Shown: one piece after another, positions 1 through 11,801 of the stretch
How positions within the stretch are numbered: the first letter of the stretch is position 1
Layout: every line of letters starts with the position of its first letter
Origin: Kwoniella bestiolae CBS 10118
Taxonomy: Eukaryota > Basidiomycota > Tremellomycetes > Tremellales > Cryptococcaceae
Direction of reading: 5' to 3'
Length of the DNA: 64,000 bases
NCBI RefSeq assembly: GCF_000512585.2
Contig: NC_089241.1
Location: forward strand, 4,668,001-4,732,000
Made by a program: the position numbers and the translations under genes
Notes under the pieces: generated by a model
Database searches by the model: none
The model's input: only the letters and a program-made list of their open reading frames with translations
Told to the model about the DNA's origin: nothing

Positions 1-2037
1 GAATAAATAAGGATTTTGGATAGATAGAATGGAATTGGACATGTCTAGGAGAAGTGGGGAGTTGATTTACCCAAAATGACAAGCTGTTATACCCCTTTTT
101 TCGAAATCTTCTGCTGTCTCTCTGACTAATCTAGGTAATCTAGATATGGGCACGCTATAGATGTGTAAACCAGATAGTTAGCAGGTCCTTACAAAGGCGA
201 TTGCCGATATATGGCGACGAGTGAATGAGAGAATCGTAGGAAATGTAGGAGAAGACGAATTCCACCCATCACTCACCATACATCCGTAGTCCAAACTTTC
301 GCACCATCCTTCAAAGCCAAAACACTCCACAGCGCGGCCTTCCTCCCCTCCCATAGACTCCTAGCCTCCTCGTCATTCTTGGAAAATTCGAAATTCTTCC
401 CACCGTGCTTTTTGACTACTGATAGAACGTTTTTCGATACTTCCGACATGGCTGAGTCGGATCTGGCGGTGGCGGCAAAACATTCATATTGTTTAGTATA
501 TCTCGTTAGAACCCACCATGATGTACCACTATTCGAGACGTCACACTCACCCCTGGAATTTGAAGAACAACGTGTCTGCTGGAGGATAAGCCTTCTTCAC
601 CATCCCACCTTTATTTATAGCGTCTATAGTCCTCGAATCGAGATACTCGACGCATTGCACTGGGAATCCTGCATTGACCCTATGACACATGGGCTGAAGT
701 ATCAGTACCTTTAAATGATAGCCCAGGAACGAGGAGTGGGTTGGTACGGTAGACTAGACGCCCACTCACACTTCCGTAGCTGCCTGTACGGCCTCTTCGA
801 CCCCCGGGAAGTTCACCACAGCGCATTTGGTAGGTAAGAGCGGGGCGAGTCTCAAGGTCGCTTCTGTGACTATACCCAATGTACCTTCCGCACCGACGAA
901 GAGCTTGGTGGTATCCCACCCGGCGGCGGATTTACGGGCTCGTTGGCGGGTTTTGATCACTTCTCCAGAGGGCAGGACGACTGTCTGTATTACGAGATAT
1001 CACAAATGATCAGATCAGTTCTAGGTGAATGCAAAGTACGAGGTATTTTGGACATCACTGAGTGAGATTAAGAAGGGACAGGGTGTGAGAGAACCCAACC
1101 CACCAAATTCAAGAACCACTCCGCCTTGGCAGTCCCATACCTCACAGCGTTAGTGCCCGAACACCCCGTGCCCACCATCCCACCGATTGTAGCTCCAGGT
1201 CCAGGATCCAGGGGGAAGAACAACGGTACCCCCTCTTTAGCCAAGTAGGCGTTCAGGTCTTCCCATTTCACTCCTGGTTGAACTACCACGTCTCCGTCTG
1301 ATTCGGATACGCGGATGATCTTGTCCATTAGGGATACGTCTAGGGAAATACCTCCGAATGGCTAGACCAGAGTATCAGCTTTAAGCTACTTCCTATTACT
1401 GTTGATGCAATTTTAAGAGTCGAGAAATTGGGATATCTAGGTATGGTGTCACTCCGAGATGGATCAACAGGTAAACCGCACTCACACTGCTAAAATGCCC
1501 CTCCAAAGACGTCCCACCAGAAAAAGGCGTAATTGGTACTTTATACTTCTGCGCAATCTTCACAACCCTCTGTACCTCCTCCGTAGATTTCACCCAAACT
1601 ACGACAGTAGGTTTCTTAGCAGGATGGTAAGACCAATCGCTTATCCCGTGTGATCTTAGATCATCGTCGTCAGTCGATACCCTATCTTCCTGTCCCTTCT
1701 CCTTGAAAAACTCGTACAGCTCTTTGATAGCATCTTGATAGTCCTTATGACTCCCATACTTGGGTTGATTGGCAAGTTGGTGGGCGATGGCGAAGCTTGA
1801 ATCGACGAGGGATGTCGAGGGTGGGAGGACACCGACGTTGCCTATTAGGTAGCCTGCTCCTGCGAATAGGGCTAGGGAGAGGGCGTACCATGCTGTTGAG
1901 AGGTTGTTCGATTTGGGTAGGGAGGGAGGGGTAGAGGTAGAGTTGAATCGGATTGATCGACTCAAGCGTGTGGTAGAACGAGGGGCGTAAGAGATACCTC
2001 GTCTTAGAGATAGGATGGATCTTGAGCTGAGGGTCAT
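1..2037 (-). CDS. DLD1: D-lactate dehydrogenase (cytochrome), mitochondrial, partial
   Basis: FAD enzyme oxidising D-lactate to pyruvate and passing electrons to cytochrome c at the inner mitochondrial membrane. Coding exons are about 2037-1486, 1361-1104, 984-770, 679-551, 462-277 and 154-71; the C-terminus lies beyond the left edge. The start gives an Arg/Ser-rich mitochondrial presequence, then a membrane anchor (about residues 50-70). The FAD-binding region reads PFSGGTSLEGHFSS joined across an intron to PFGGISLDVSLMDKI, then PGATIGGMVGTGCSGTNAVR and GAEGTLGIVTEATLRLAP. The FAD-oxidase C-terminal domain follows (VVNAGFPVQCVEYLD, WEGRKAALWSVLALKDG, KVWTTDVCVPISRLP). All six exons join in phase and give about 474 codons of a usual 560-590. 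Divergent from RPL15. The family call is firm; the symbol follows yeast usage. Confidence 0.93.
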
Positions 2038-2760
2038 TTTAATGGGTGCACGTTCAGGACAGAAGCGGTCGAGATATCCTTGTCGCTGAAATGAGTCACT
2101 GTTTTGCCTGGTGTTTCCAATTCGATATACCTTGACTCGGCTGAATTAACATTACATCTCAGATATGAGATCAGCCTGTCATTGCCGCAGAGTGAGATGC
2201 TTGCTATTCATGTATCTATCGGCTTCGACCGGCTGATTGTTTGTGATTGATCACGAGCTTGTTGATGATGAATGATGCCATCGATAAGTACGGGGCACCA
2301 TATACAAATGAGCAGTCCGGCAAAAACAGCCGAGCGTGAGTGTCGATTGAGGGATTGCGGTAGAATCGCTTAAAGGCAAGCTTAACGCCGACAACGCGAC
2401 ACAGGTTCCCACCGTGGGGTGTGCCACAGTGTTCTCAGACTGTTGTAAGGGGACCGGAGAATTGGATGTCCTTCACTGCAGCACATTTGATTCCGTCAGT
2501 ATACAAGTTTTTGAAGTTCAGTATACGGTAGGTTGTATGGTGGTAGCACCGTAGCAGTAGTGCCCTCTCTCGTTACCCTAGGTGCTCTCGCTGTCTGCTA
2601 CTCAGCTTCATCAAAAAAACCTTTAAACTCCCTCATCCTCCTCCTTCTTCATCCTTCAAGTCCAACCAAAAAGGTCATCTCTCAAAGTGAGTATACCCTT
2701 CCCACCACCCCCCTCCTTCTGCTTCACGTCCTCGTCGTTAACGTCTATTCACTATTCCAG
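2038..2760. promoter_or_regulatory. DLD1/RPL15 divergent promoter with RPL15 5'UTR intron
   Basis: Shared upstream region of two divergent genes. A pyrimidine-rich stretch (about 2600-2680) typical of ribosomal-protein leaders precedes a spliced leader: donor GTGAGT at about 2687, acceptor TTCCAG ending at 2760, directly before the RPL15 ATG. The 5'UTR intron is inferred from splice signals only. No clear TATA box was seen. Confidence 0.55.
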
Positions 2761-3866
2761 ATGGGTGCCTACAAGTATCTCGCCGAGCTCTACACCAAGA
2801 AACAATCCGACGTCCTCCAGTTCGTCTCTCGAGTACGATGCTGGGAGTACAGGCAGCTCGCCGTCATCCACCGAGCTTCCAGACCTTCAAGACCCGACAA
2901 GGCTAGGAGATTGGGATACAAGGCCAAGCAAGGTTACTTGATCTACAGAGTCAGAGTTAGAAAGGGTAACAGGAAGAAGCCAGTGCCCAAGGGTGCCACC
3001 TACGGTAAACCCGTTAGACAGGGTGTTAACCACTTGAAGTACCAACGAGGTCTTAGATCCACTGCTGAGGAGAGAGTTGGAAGGAGATGTGGAAACTTGA
3101 GAGTGTGAGTAAAGTTCTGCATCGACTAGATCAGCGTTGGAGGGGGAGGAGCGGAAGGACTTCTGGGATGGGTAGATTGGGTCAAGGTTCAGAGCAAGTT
3201 GGAAGGATGGATATGGATAGATAGGTCAATGCCGGTGTGACGATGGGAATTGGGCTCCATTCATCATCATGGGGACGGGAGATGGACTTGGACAAGGGTA
3301 AAAGGGGATGTATGGGACTGCGAAGGAGCAAGGAGTCATCTAATTATGCGGAGGAGGGAAGATACGTTGGGATAAGAGAGAATGGGATGTCGTCGGATGA
3401 TCTGCAAGATCGTACTTGAGAGATTCATGCTGATTATTCTATTTATACAGCCTCAACTCCTACTGGGTTAACCAAGATGGTGTCTACAAATACTACGAAG
3501 TCATCCTTGTCGAGTGAGTTGATGCTCTTCTTATTCCTAATCTACCAGTACAATTCTGATGCTCTCCTTTTCCCTGTTATAGCCCCTCCCACAAAGCCAT
3601 CCGACGAGACGCCCGAATCAACTGGATCGCCAACCCCGTGCACAAGCACCGAGAATCCAGAGGTCTCACCGCCGAGGGAAAGAAGAACAGGGGTTTGGGC
3701 AAGGGTTCCAAGCACAACCACCAACCTGGACGATCCACCTGGAAGAAACACAACACGTGAGTGGTATCTTCATATATAGAACAGATGGGACATTCGGGAC
3801 AGAGGAATGGTATGCTGATGTTCTGCTTGTTCATGATATAGCCTCTCTCTCCGACGATACCGATAA
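2761..3866 (+). CDS. RPL15: 60S ribosomal protein L15 (eL15)
   Basis: Structural protein of the large cytosolic ribosomal subunit. Exons are 2761-3104, 3451-3513, 3583-3756 and 3842-3866; all join in phase to about 201 residues, the normal length. The sequence is nearly full-length recognisable: MGAYKYLAELYTKKQSDVL, RLGYKAKQGYLIYRVRVRKG, KPVPKGATYGKPVRQGVNHL, WVNQDGVYKYYEVILVDPSH, AIRRDARINWIANPVHKHRE, ending LSLRRYR. The start is fixed by homology and by the acceptor directly upstream. Intron 1 is 346 nt, long for this genome; I looked for a snoRNA in it and found no convincing C/D pair. The last coding exon is only 25 nt. Confidence 0.97.
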
Positions 3867-5140
3867 ACTACTCGTTGAAAGCCGATTGGTGCTCGTGGCT
3901 GATTGGATTATATCGAGGTTGTTTAGGGTTACGTTGATACGTTGATGATGGGATGCATCTCTTCCCTTTCTGTATAACCGAGGCGGGAAGTTGGAGTGAT
4001 GGCTGAAATCATGCTATCACGTGCATTCTCTTGACGGCGATAGGAATATCCGCGGGGGACATCACTAATGAGAATGATCAGTGCTATCATTCCAGTATCT
4101 CATCATTGAAATTGAGTTAGAGTTGGAACGATATGATCTTTCAGCCCTGGTATTTCGCGACCAAACCATTGACGAGAAAGGACAACCGAAGATGATGGGA
4201 GTAGGAACTTTGATTGTCATCCCGCTGCGTTTGACAGGACAGGGCAGATACACTGCATCAGATATACATTCCGACTACGACCCGTAGATACTTGAGCGGC
4301 TATGTGGACTGTGTTGTCGTGCTTTTCGCCTTTGAGATGACTATGCGGTCCATCTGATTTGGGTTATGTCGCTCGAATGCCATCTCGCATTATATGCCAA
4401 TCAGATCGACTAGCAGATCGAATCATCCCATTCAGTTCAGACGTTGACCGGCCTCTGATATACTGATATACTTTGACGACAGAGCCATCACATCGCTTTG
4501 CTCAGCAGTTGAGCATGTATGATCATGTACCTACTACCAAGTCGATTTTGGAGAGACAGCTTTGTCTGCAAGACGCGTTTCGTGTTAACGTTACGAGCGG
4601 GAATAGAGATGACACGTCGTAATATAGTGTTGGTACCGTTCTCAGCATTCATGCTGATCTGATCAGGTTCACGTCCAGTCTACGAGTAGTTGTAATTATG
4701 CTCGACCATCTAAGAGGGTGACTGAATCTGTATCAATGATAAGGCATAGTATAGGAATGGTGCCATAGACATGGACATGGATAAGTTAGCGATTGAGGGA
4801 CGACTGAAGGATGGGACTGCAGACAGAATTCAAACTACCACGCTGTCATCGGACTTTGCTTATCGCCGATGGTAATTTTACTTTCGCAGCGCTCGATCCG
4901 ATGGACGCCACATTGGCAGTCTCTCTCCCGATTTGATCCCGTTTCTTGTCTCCACTTTTGTGTTGTATACTCTGTACGCTGTACAGCTGCTGCATGCTCA
5001 CCGTTACTCAGTCTCAGGCAGTCAGTCACGATCCAACCAACATCGATTAATCAATTTGCAGCTCTGTCATCTCTAGTGGTACATCTCAACCTTCAAACCT
5101 TCACTTATCTCACCTTATCCCACCCAAAAAAACCGACGAG
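3867..5140. other. Intergenic region between RPL15 and RPL12
   Basis: About 1.27 kb with RPL15 3' sequence on the left and RPL12 promoter on the right. Short open frames here (for example 4081-4287) match nothing I know and lack gene-like composition. The RPL12 leader from about 5040 is pyrimidine-rich with a run of A just before the ATG. No RNA gene or repeat was seen. Confidence 0.5.
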
Positions 5141-6494
5141 ATGCCTCCCAAGTTCGACCCATCCGAGGTTAAGGTGTGTAGGAGTTCTGCTCTGTAGCTG
5201 TAGTGGGGGAATGGACCAAGGAGGGAATGACAAATGCTGATGACTTGTTGCTCCCTTTCATATCTTTCAATCAACTATCACTCCCGCCCAAAACTATCAT
5301 AACGATATCTCTTATCCCTCGTCTCGCTCACTCTCCGCTTCTATCATCATGGAAACCGTTGGAATTGGAATGGGAAATTGGGATAATAACAGATCATCTA
5401 CCTCCGAGCTACCGGTGGTGAAGTCGGTGCTTCTTCCGCTTTGGCTCCCAAGATCGGTCCTCTTGGTTTGGTGAGTTTTAGTTGGGTTTTGTCGTGATAG
5501 CCCCGGAAGAGAGGAGGGAGAGTTTTGGGTGATTGCTTGGATGGGAGACATGGGGAGATGGATCGCAAGGGTAGCTGTTGGTCAGAAGTAGAAGCAGGTG
5601 AAGGGACATAGTCATAGCTGGTCGTTGCGCAAGGATAGGTTCTGGGTTGCAGTGGAAAAGAAAAGATCTGCTTCAAGAGAGTGATGGTCACGGCGGAAGA
5701 TGATGAGTCATGGGACGGCACGAGAATCGATGTATGGAATCAATCAGCGTACTGATCCTCATGCCACTCCCACAGTCCCCCAAGAAGGTCGGTGAAGATA
5801 TCGCCAAGGCCACCTCTGACTGGAAAGGTCTCCGAGTCACTTGTCAATTGACCATCCAAAACAGGTCAGTTGGTGTGTTTCAACTCTCAACGAGGAGATG
5901 GTAGCTGATCAAACAATATGATTTTGATTTTATCTTTCGACTTGCCGCAAATTCACAAATCCCACCACATCATCTTGTTACAACCCAAACCCAATAAATC
6001 TCGTCAAACACCACAGACAAGCCACCGTCTCCGTCGTCCCATCCGCTTCTTCCCTCGTCATCAAGGCCCTCAAGGAACCCCCAAGGGACCGAAAGAAGGA
6101 GAAGAATATCAAGCACTCTGGTAACGTCCCTCTTGACCAAATCTACGATGTGAGTGGAAGCCTTCGAGCGGGAGCGAGAAGACGTTATTCTCGATCCTTC
6201 TGTCTCAATACCTGATATCATTTCACCTTGATATCACGTCACATTCAAATCCCGCCTCCACACTACACACGCTTAACCCTTTGCTCGATCACCTCACAAC
6301 AACATGCTAATTCTCTTTTACAACTGCAGATCGCCCGAAAAATGGCCCACAAGTCATTCGCCAAATCCCTCACCGGTGGTGTATTAGAGATCCTCGGTAC
6401 CGCCCAATCGGTAGGATGTACCGTCGATGGAAAACCCCCTCACGACATCATCGACGCCATCCACGATGGTGAGATTGTCGTTCCTGATGAATAA
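5141..6494 (+). CDS. RPL12: 60S ribosomal protein L12 (uL11)
   Basis: Protein of the GTPase-associated (stalk-base) region of the large ribosomal subunit, binding 25S rRNA. Exons 5141-5173, 5393-5470, 5776-5864, 6017-6149 and 6330-6494 join in phase to about 165 residues, the family length. Recognisable stretches are MPPKFDPSEVK, IIYLRATGGEVGASSALAPK, IGPLGLSPKKVGEDIAKAT, WKGLRVTCQLTIQNRQATVS, NVPLDQIYDIARKMAHKSF and LGTAQSVGCTVDGKPPHDI. Codon choice is strongly biased, as expected for a highly expressed gene. The second intron (5471-5775, 305 nt) is much longer than its neighbours and holds a possible box C/D snoRNA. Confidence 0.97.
5698..5758 (+). ncRNA. Possible box C/D snoRNA inside RPL12 intron
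   Basis: Within the long second intron of RPL12 a perfect box C (ATGATGA) is followed about 45 nt later by a box D (CTGA). Weak flanking complementarity (GGA/TCC and GGC/GCC with a bulge) could form the terminal stem. Ribosomal-protein introns commonly host such RNAs in fungi. No clear C'/D' pair was seen and I could not identify an rRNA target, so this is a weak call. Confidence 0.22.
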
Positions 6495-8479
6495 GCCATT
6501 CGTCTTGGGTATAATGTAGGAGGATCCACATCTAGTTTTGTATGATGGGTGCTATGCATGGGAGATATAACGCATTGGTTTGGTTTGGAGTGTGTGAATG
6601 TGAGAGGTGGGAGATGGGTCACTGTGATGGTTGAGCTATTGGTCAAGCTATATCGATTTAGAGACAGGGTGACGTTGCTAGCAGTTGAGGTCGAGGTTGA
6701 GGTTACTGATTTGGTGTGTTCATTCAACGGACGATATGGGGGTAACTAGGACGAAGGCGAGTGGAAAGAGGTAGTTGGTTCGTTCATGAGCCTTCTGCGA
6801 TGGGTCATCGTGGACGTAGATAGAGATTGAACATACGCTGCTTACTTATCGAACGGTAATCATCACAGACAAAGACGGGAGCGCATGGACCAAAGTCCAA
6901 GTAGTACGGATCTGCTTCATGAGAGATCAACCTGCCGTTGTGGCACTCGCTCGGAGAGAGGATTATCCACGTTTACGTCCGGTGGAAGGACGATACATAG
7001 TCGATTAGGGTACCAAGTCGGCGGGTCCTAGTATCACGAGGGTGTATGATGAGACCACCAAAGACAGGTATTAGCGGTTCTGGCGCCCATTCGGTTTCGA
7101 AAGTGTTTCGACTTGTACGATGTTCCATTGAGTTTAGCAAGTATTTAGCCCGCAACGAGAATATGAGGTAGGCTTGATCGAAAAGCCCGCAGACCACTGC
7201 TGGAATTCATGTCATTGGGTGATGATCACATGAACGCTCGTGGGCTTTACCGGGCATGTATTGCCAGATCAGCTCAGGTGTGAGCTGGCTCTGGCTCCTT
7301 GACGAGATGAGGGCTGCAAGATTCTGCTTCCTCAACTAGAGTCAAGATCATCAATTAAATATTGGGACGATTTTCCTATTGAGTGAACATACCACTAAGA
7401 GCGTTATGCTTTCATCCATGATGAGAGACGGAGCAGAAGATGAGGGCGATGTCCAGATGAATCATCTGTTAGCACGAAAATTATTCACCGGAACAAGACT
7501 TGGGCATGATCGATTAGTATTGGGAACCGGGGTAACATCTCATGTCTCTTGTACATTCTAGTGGCCAAGGAAGGCGAATTGAGGTACTCGGACTTCATGC
7601 CTTATGAATCTGTATCGCATCCTTCACGCCATGTTCGGCAATCAGAGTGATGCACACAACGCATCGTTACAAGGTGATGCTCGGTGTAGATGATTCCCTT
7701 AGAATGGTTTTCTCAAACCTTTCGTACTCCTGCTGTTGGATTGATGCGAAGTCACACTCACGCATCACCAAGGCAAAGGTATACACGAGCACTTTTCTGT
7801 ACTGACGATGGTATGATCGATGGGAAGGACAGATACGATGAGAAATGTCTCGCTCGCGTAAGTGTTTCGGCAGAAGACAAATCCTGGTTTGCGAGTCAGT
7901 CCACAATCATCGACCGGGGTCAGTTGAACGCTCTGACAGGTAATCATCATTGATTGATGCTGTATCAAATAAGCTGGGTTATTCCGATAAGACAGAACAG
8001 CACAGGCAGAAGATATGTGATCTGCTCAAACGGCAATGATCAATCCATGCTTGAGTGAACGACACAGCACAGTCAATGCCTGTCGACCTGGTCACACCTG
8101 GTCCAGCGCCTCCAACTATGAGATGGTTTCAGGTGTTTGCTGAGAAAGAGATCCTGCTCAGACCCTTCTGGATCTTCTTACATTTTCCGCGTCGGTCTGA
8201 CCTGATGTTTAAACTGACAACTTCCGCAGGAGGAGCGGCTTATCTCCAGTTGGCTTTGATCTGTTCGTCGTTTTTCCCTACGCACTACTCGACCGTTGAA
8301 GCAATGAAGATACCCCTCGCCCCTTTCCTGTAATACCATCCCCTCTCGCTCTCACTTTCCGGAATACAGAGCAAGGGCCAAAGCGATAAAGAACGATGGG
8401 TATGGAGGGAACAAAAAATAGCAATTGGGTAAAAGTGCCACATCCAACCGAGTTTTTCCGAGATGGGAATTGAAAAAAG
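6495..8479. other. Gene-poor interval upstream of TBP
   Basis: About 2 kb with RPL12 3' sequence at the left. Many short open frames on both strands (for example 6973-7197, 7690-7953, 8055-8333) look like chance: they overlap each other, have no recognisable motif and no consistent splice structure. I cannot assign a gene. A non-coding RNA or small gene cannot be excluded. Confidence 0.4.
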
Positions 8480-8487
8480 TATATAAA
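8480..8487 (+). promoter_or_regulatory. TATA box of the TBP gene
   Basis: TATATAAA, followed by GGG, lies about 280 nt before the TBP start codon. The leader between them is rich in CAT/ACA repeats and ends directly before the ATG. This is a consensus element; its use is inferred. Confidence 0.55.
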
Positions 8488-8765
8488 GGGTCCCCCTCAC
8501 ACCCTGTTTCCCTCTCATCCCCCCGTTACAGCCAGTTCCGTTGTTCACCATACAACATACATTCAACATCACATACATATCTTATCATCGTATAATTATC
8601 AATCATCAATCAAAAAGAGATACATACATACATCTCATCATCATCATCTCATCCAGCTCATGGTACACAGCTAGACCAGATACACCAACATTACGCAAAC
8701 AATCAACTCAACTCATACGCGTAATCAACCATCTCACCTGATCCTCCCCTCGCCACCCACCCACG

Positions 8766-10222
8766 ATGTCAGGCCTGGCTCTCCCCTCCTCCTCATCCAG
8801 CAAAGCAGGCCCTTCCAATGGTAATGGTGAAGTACTAAGGGACGACGAGCGGTTGGAAGGTGAAGGAGAGGTGTTGAGCAGAGTACCCAATAAAGCTATT
8901 AGTAGTGTTCCGGAGATTACCAGTGTGCAGGGGCTAGTACCGACTTTACAGTGGGTTATTGCCTTACACTCTTCCCATGACCGTTGTATCTGAGGTGAGA
9001 AGGGCAATGCGACTAGAGAGGAAGAAAGGGATGGGAACAGGTAGAATCGGTTGATCAACCTTATTCCCTCTTTCTCCTTCGCATTGATATCATTTACCCC
9101 TGTTCTGCGTTTGTCTACTGATCATTATATCATGACAAGTGCTAACACGCATACACACGCAGAAACATCGTCGCAACTGTTAATCTGGAGTGTCGGTTGG
9201 ATCTCAAGACTATAGCTTTACATGCTAGAAATGCAGAGTACAACCCCAAGGTGAGTGGTATATACCATCCTCTTGATATTCCAAGTATACTTCCCACATT
9301 CAGATTCTCAATCATTCTCGAGATCAATTCCACTCATCATAATGGCCCAAAGCTGATCAACCGTTCATTCTCTTTTCACCTATTCCTCTCCACCCACTAT
9401 CACCTCACTCAATACCATTATTCTCCATCAATCAACTTCCCCATTATACCTCCCCCCCACCCTCACTCACACCCACAGCGTTTCGCCGCCGTCGTCATGC
9501 GAATCCGAGACCCCAAAACCACCGCCCTAATCTTCGCATCCGGAAAGATGGTAGTAACAGGAGCGAAGTCAGAGGACGATTCACGATTGGCCTCCAGGAA
9601 ATACGCCAGGATAATTCAGAAATTGGGATTCGACGCCAAGTTTGCGGAGTTCAAGATTCAGAATATCGTGGGCAGTTGTGATGTCAAGTTTCCAATTAGG
9701 TTGGAGGGACTGGCGTTTAGTCATGGGGCGTTTAGTAGTTATGAGCCTGAGGTGAGTTTGAAGATTTTTTTTTGAGGGTGGTTGCAGTGGAGGAGAGTCA
9801 TGTTCGAGTGGGTGGGGAGAGTCATGCAGAAGAAGGGGGGTGTGGAGGTAAAGAGGAGTGCTCAAGGACCAGGAGGATATAGACACACTTCCCCTCTGCT
9901 GGCTATCATCGCTGTGATCCTCCATCAATACTGTATCATTGCTCGCTTTAAAGCAGCTGCTGACCATGATCCTCCTCAACCCAGTTGTTTCCCGGTCTTA
10001 TCTATAGAATGATGAAACCCAAAGTCGTCCTTCTCATCTTCGTCTCTGGAAAGATTGTTCTGACGGGTGCTAAAGTGAGAGAAGAGATCTATATGGCGTT
10101 TAATCAGATTTACTCGGTGTTGGTCGGTAAGTAACATATCTACCATATGAGTTTGTCTTGCAAAGAATATGCTAATCCGATTTTAATTTATCTTATTCCT
10201 AGAATTCCGAAAAGAAGCATAG
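8766..10222 (+). CDS. SPT15: TATA-binding protein (TFIID subunit)
   Basis: General transcription factor that binds and bends TATA DNA for all three RNA polymerases. Exons 8766-8950, 9163-9250, 9479-9751, 9985-10126 and 10203-10222 join in phase to about 235 residues. A poorly conserved Ser/Glu-rich N-terminus (about 55 residues) precedes the saddle-shaped core of two direct repeats: repeat 1 with NIVATVNLECRLDLKTIALH, NAEYNPKRFAAVVMRIRDPK and ALIFASGKMVVTGAKSEDDS; repeat 2 with IQNIVGSCDVKFPIRLEGLA, SYEPELFPGLIYRMMKPKVV and LLIFVSGKIVLTGAKVREEI. The protein ends EFRKEA. Core length and motifs are canonical. Confidence 0.97.
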
Positions 10223-10917
10223 TACCCTTTCTCCCTCCTTCGTTCATCATCACCCTGCTATCAGCATGATAGTTCCGGCTCTCAGAGATACTACAGTTCG
10301 CCTACCACGGTCTACCATCGTACTCTTTCAGCAGAGATTCGCCCCCTTCCGCTTCACTCATCGGCAGAGAGTCGTCCAACCCAGAAAAGCTCTAAAATAC
10401 CCTTCATCCATGTTGATACCCCATAATTCACGTTACGCTACATCACGACCATCACACCAAACAAAACTCATCATCATAGATATATATCTCCTTATAAGTT
10501 CCATTACCTCCCTGTACATGTCTCATCTATACACTCATTCCGAGGTATTCGACCTTCTCGACCTATACCATCCTGGTCAACAGTTGTTCTATTTTCCATT
10601 TATTTCATTCACTGGGATCACATCGTAGTCTGTTAGCGCCGATGTCATATGAATTGTATTTGTGGTACATCGAAAGGGTCATGTTCTGCATTCAGTCTCC
10701 TGTCGAGTGATCTGATGAGCTTCGCTATGACATGATAGTTGTGATTGTATTGATAAGAGAGGCAGTGCAAAGTGAGCAAGGTATCCCGGTCTCCGCTTCT
10801 CCGTATGAGTATGTGTTCCGTTCCTTATCCGTGTTTAAATGCGGATAACCATAACACACATCGTACTCGAGTCGGCAAGTTGCCAAGCCAGAACTCACAG
10901 CATCGCTCTACATCAGC
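10223..10917. other. Intergenic region after TBP
   Basis: TBP 3' flank and upstream sequence of the next gene. An open frame at 10266-10628 has no recognisable motif and probably lies in the TBP 3'UTR. Nothing else was seen. Confidence 0.4.
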
Positions 10918-10925
10918 TATATAAA
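10918..10925 (+). promoter_or_regulatory. TATA box upstream of membrane protein gene
   Basis: TATATAAA about 125 nt before the ATG at 11049, in a short leader. Consensus match only. Confidence 0.4.
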
Positions 10926-11048
10926 TTGCATCTCTTTCTCTCTTTTTCTCGATATCTTTGCATACCGGATAAATAACTTCGAGCAAGAGAAACAAATCCA
11001 CGTACCAAAACATTACACTACACTTGATCGGTCACTCGCACCTCGAGG

Positions 11049-11801
11049 ATGTCATCACTCTACCATCAGACCTCCCACCTTATCCAGTCAACGTACACCA
11101 CCCTCCACCGCACCTTCCTCACTGGCATTCAAGTGATCCGTCACAATTCCAGACCCTTCCTACTCCTCCAAACAGGGTACTGGTCCCTCGCCCTCATCGG
11201 CGTAGCCCTAACTTACAAATACCCGCGCCTCCAGCAGAAATCACTAGACTCGGCCAATAGAGATCTAGAGAGCTACAAGATTGGCCGAATAGTAGTTTCC
11301 GCATACGAGAATGGCAGAGTACTAGAAGCTTCCGCATGGACGCTGGGCGTGAATTTGTTGGTGGGTGCGATGGGATGTATAACCCTCCCTTCGATGGTGC
11401 TGCCGTTTAGTGGGATAGTGATGATGGGGATTAGAGCGATAAGTTGGGGGATGATCTTTTCGCCTGTGGCTGGTAAACCTGATGCTTTGACGGTACCTCA
11501 CTTGATTACGATGTTATTGGAGGGTCAGGGGTACATCCTCGCTGGGTTGGGGGATCGGATCTTGGCGAGGGGGATTATAAATCAACTCGGATTATGGTGG
11601 GTGGGCAAGGGCGAAGGAGAAGTAAGACTTGACGAGGAAACACAGGAAAAGAAGAAGAGTTGGATCTCATGGCCTGGGTATAGGGAGGGATTGAAAGATG
11701 TACTAGCGCTTTACGGACCTATCACGGCGGTATTGGCTATTGCAGCGTTGTGGGAGGCGTACGAGGTGATTCATCTCAAGGATGGGTTTTATGGTGTATA
11801 G
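11049..11801 (+). CDS. Integral membrane protein, distantly SpoIIM/DUF95-like
   Basis: Intronless frame of 250 residues with about five hydrophobic helices: near residues 43-58, a pair at 98-135, one at 160-180 and one near the C-terminus (about 225-243). Helices 2-3 are Gly/Met-rich. The motif PHLITMLLEGQGYILAG resembles the stage II sporulation M (DUF95) core, where a Glu sits seven residues before Ala-Gly in a helix. The C-terminal ALYGPITAVLAIAALWEAYE fits the family's last helix ending in an acidic residue. A charged loop (DEETQEKKKS) separates them. The family link is an inference from these short patterns; the function is unknown. A TATA box lies about 125 nt upstream, which supports this start. 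Confidence 0.7.
   Translation: MSSLYHQTSHLIQSTYTTLHRTFLTGIQVIRHNSRPFLLLQTGYWSLALIGVALTYKYPRLQQKSLDSANRDLESYKIGRIVVSAYENGRVLEASAWTLGVNLLVGAMGCITLPSMVLPFSGIVMMGIRAISWGMIFSPVAGKPDALTVPHLITMLLEGQGYILAGLGDRILARGIINQLGLWWVGKGEGEVRLDEETQEKKKSWISWPGYREGLKDVLALYGPITAVLAIAALWEAYEVIHLKDGFYGV

Noticed and set aside
3105..3450. snoRNA in the long RPL15 intron
   Set aside because: No RTGATGA box C with a matching downstream CTGA at a suitable distance was found.
9197..9775. 192-codon open frame in the TBP gene as a single exon
   Set aside because: It reads through an intron; the TBP repeats join perfectly when 9251-9478 is removed.
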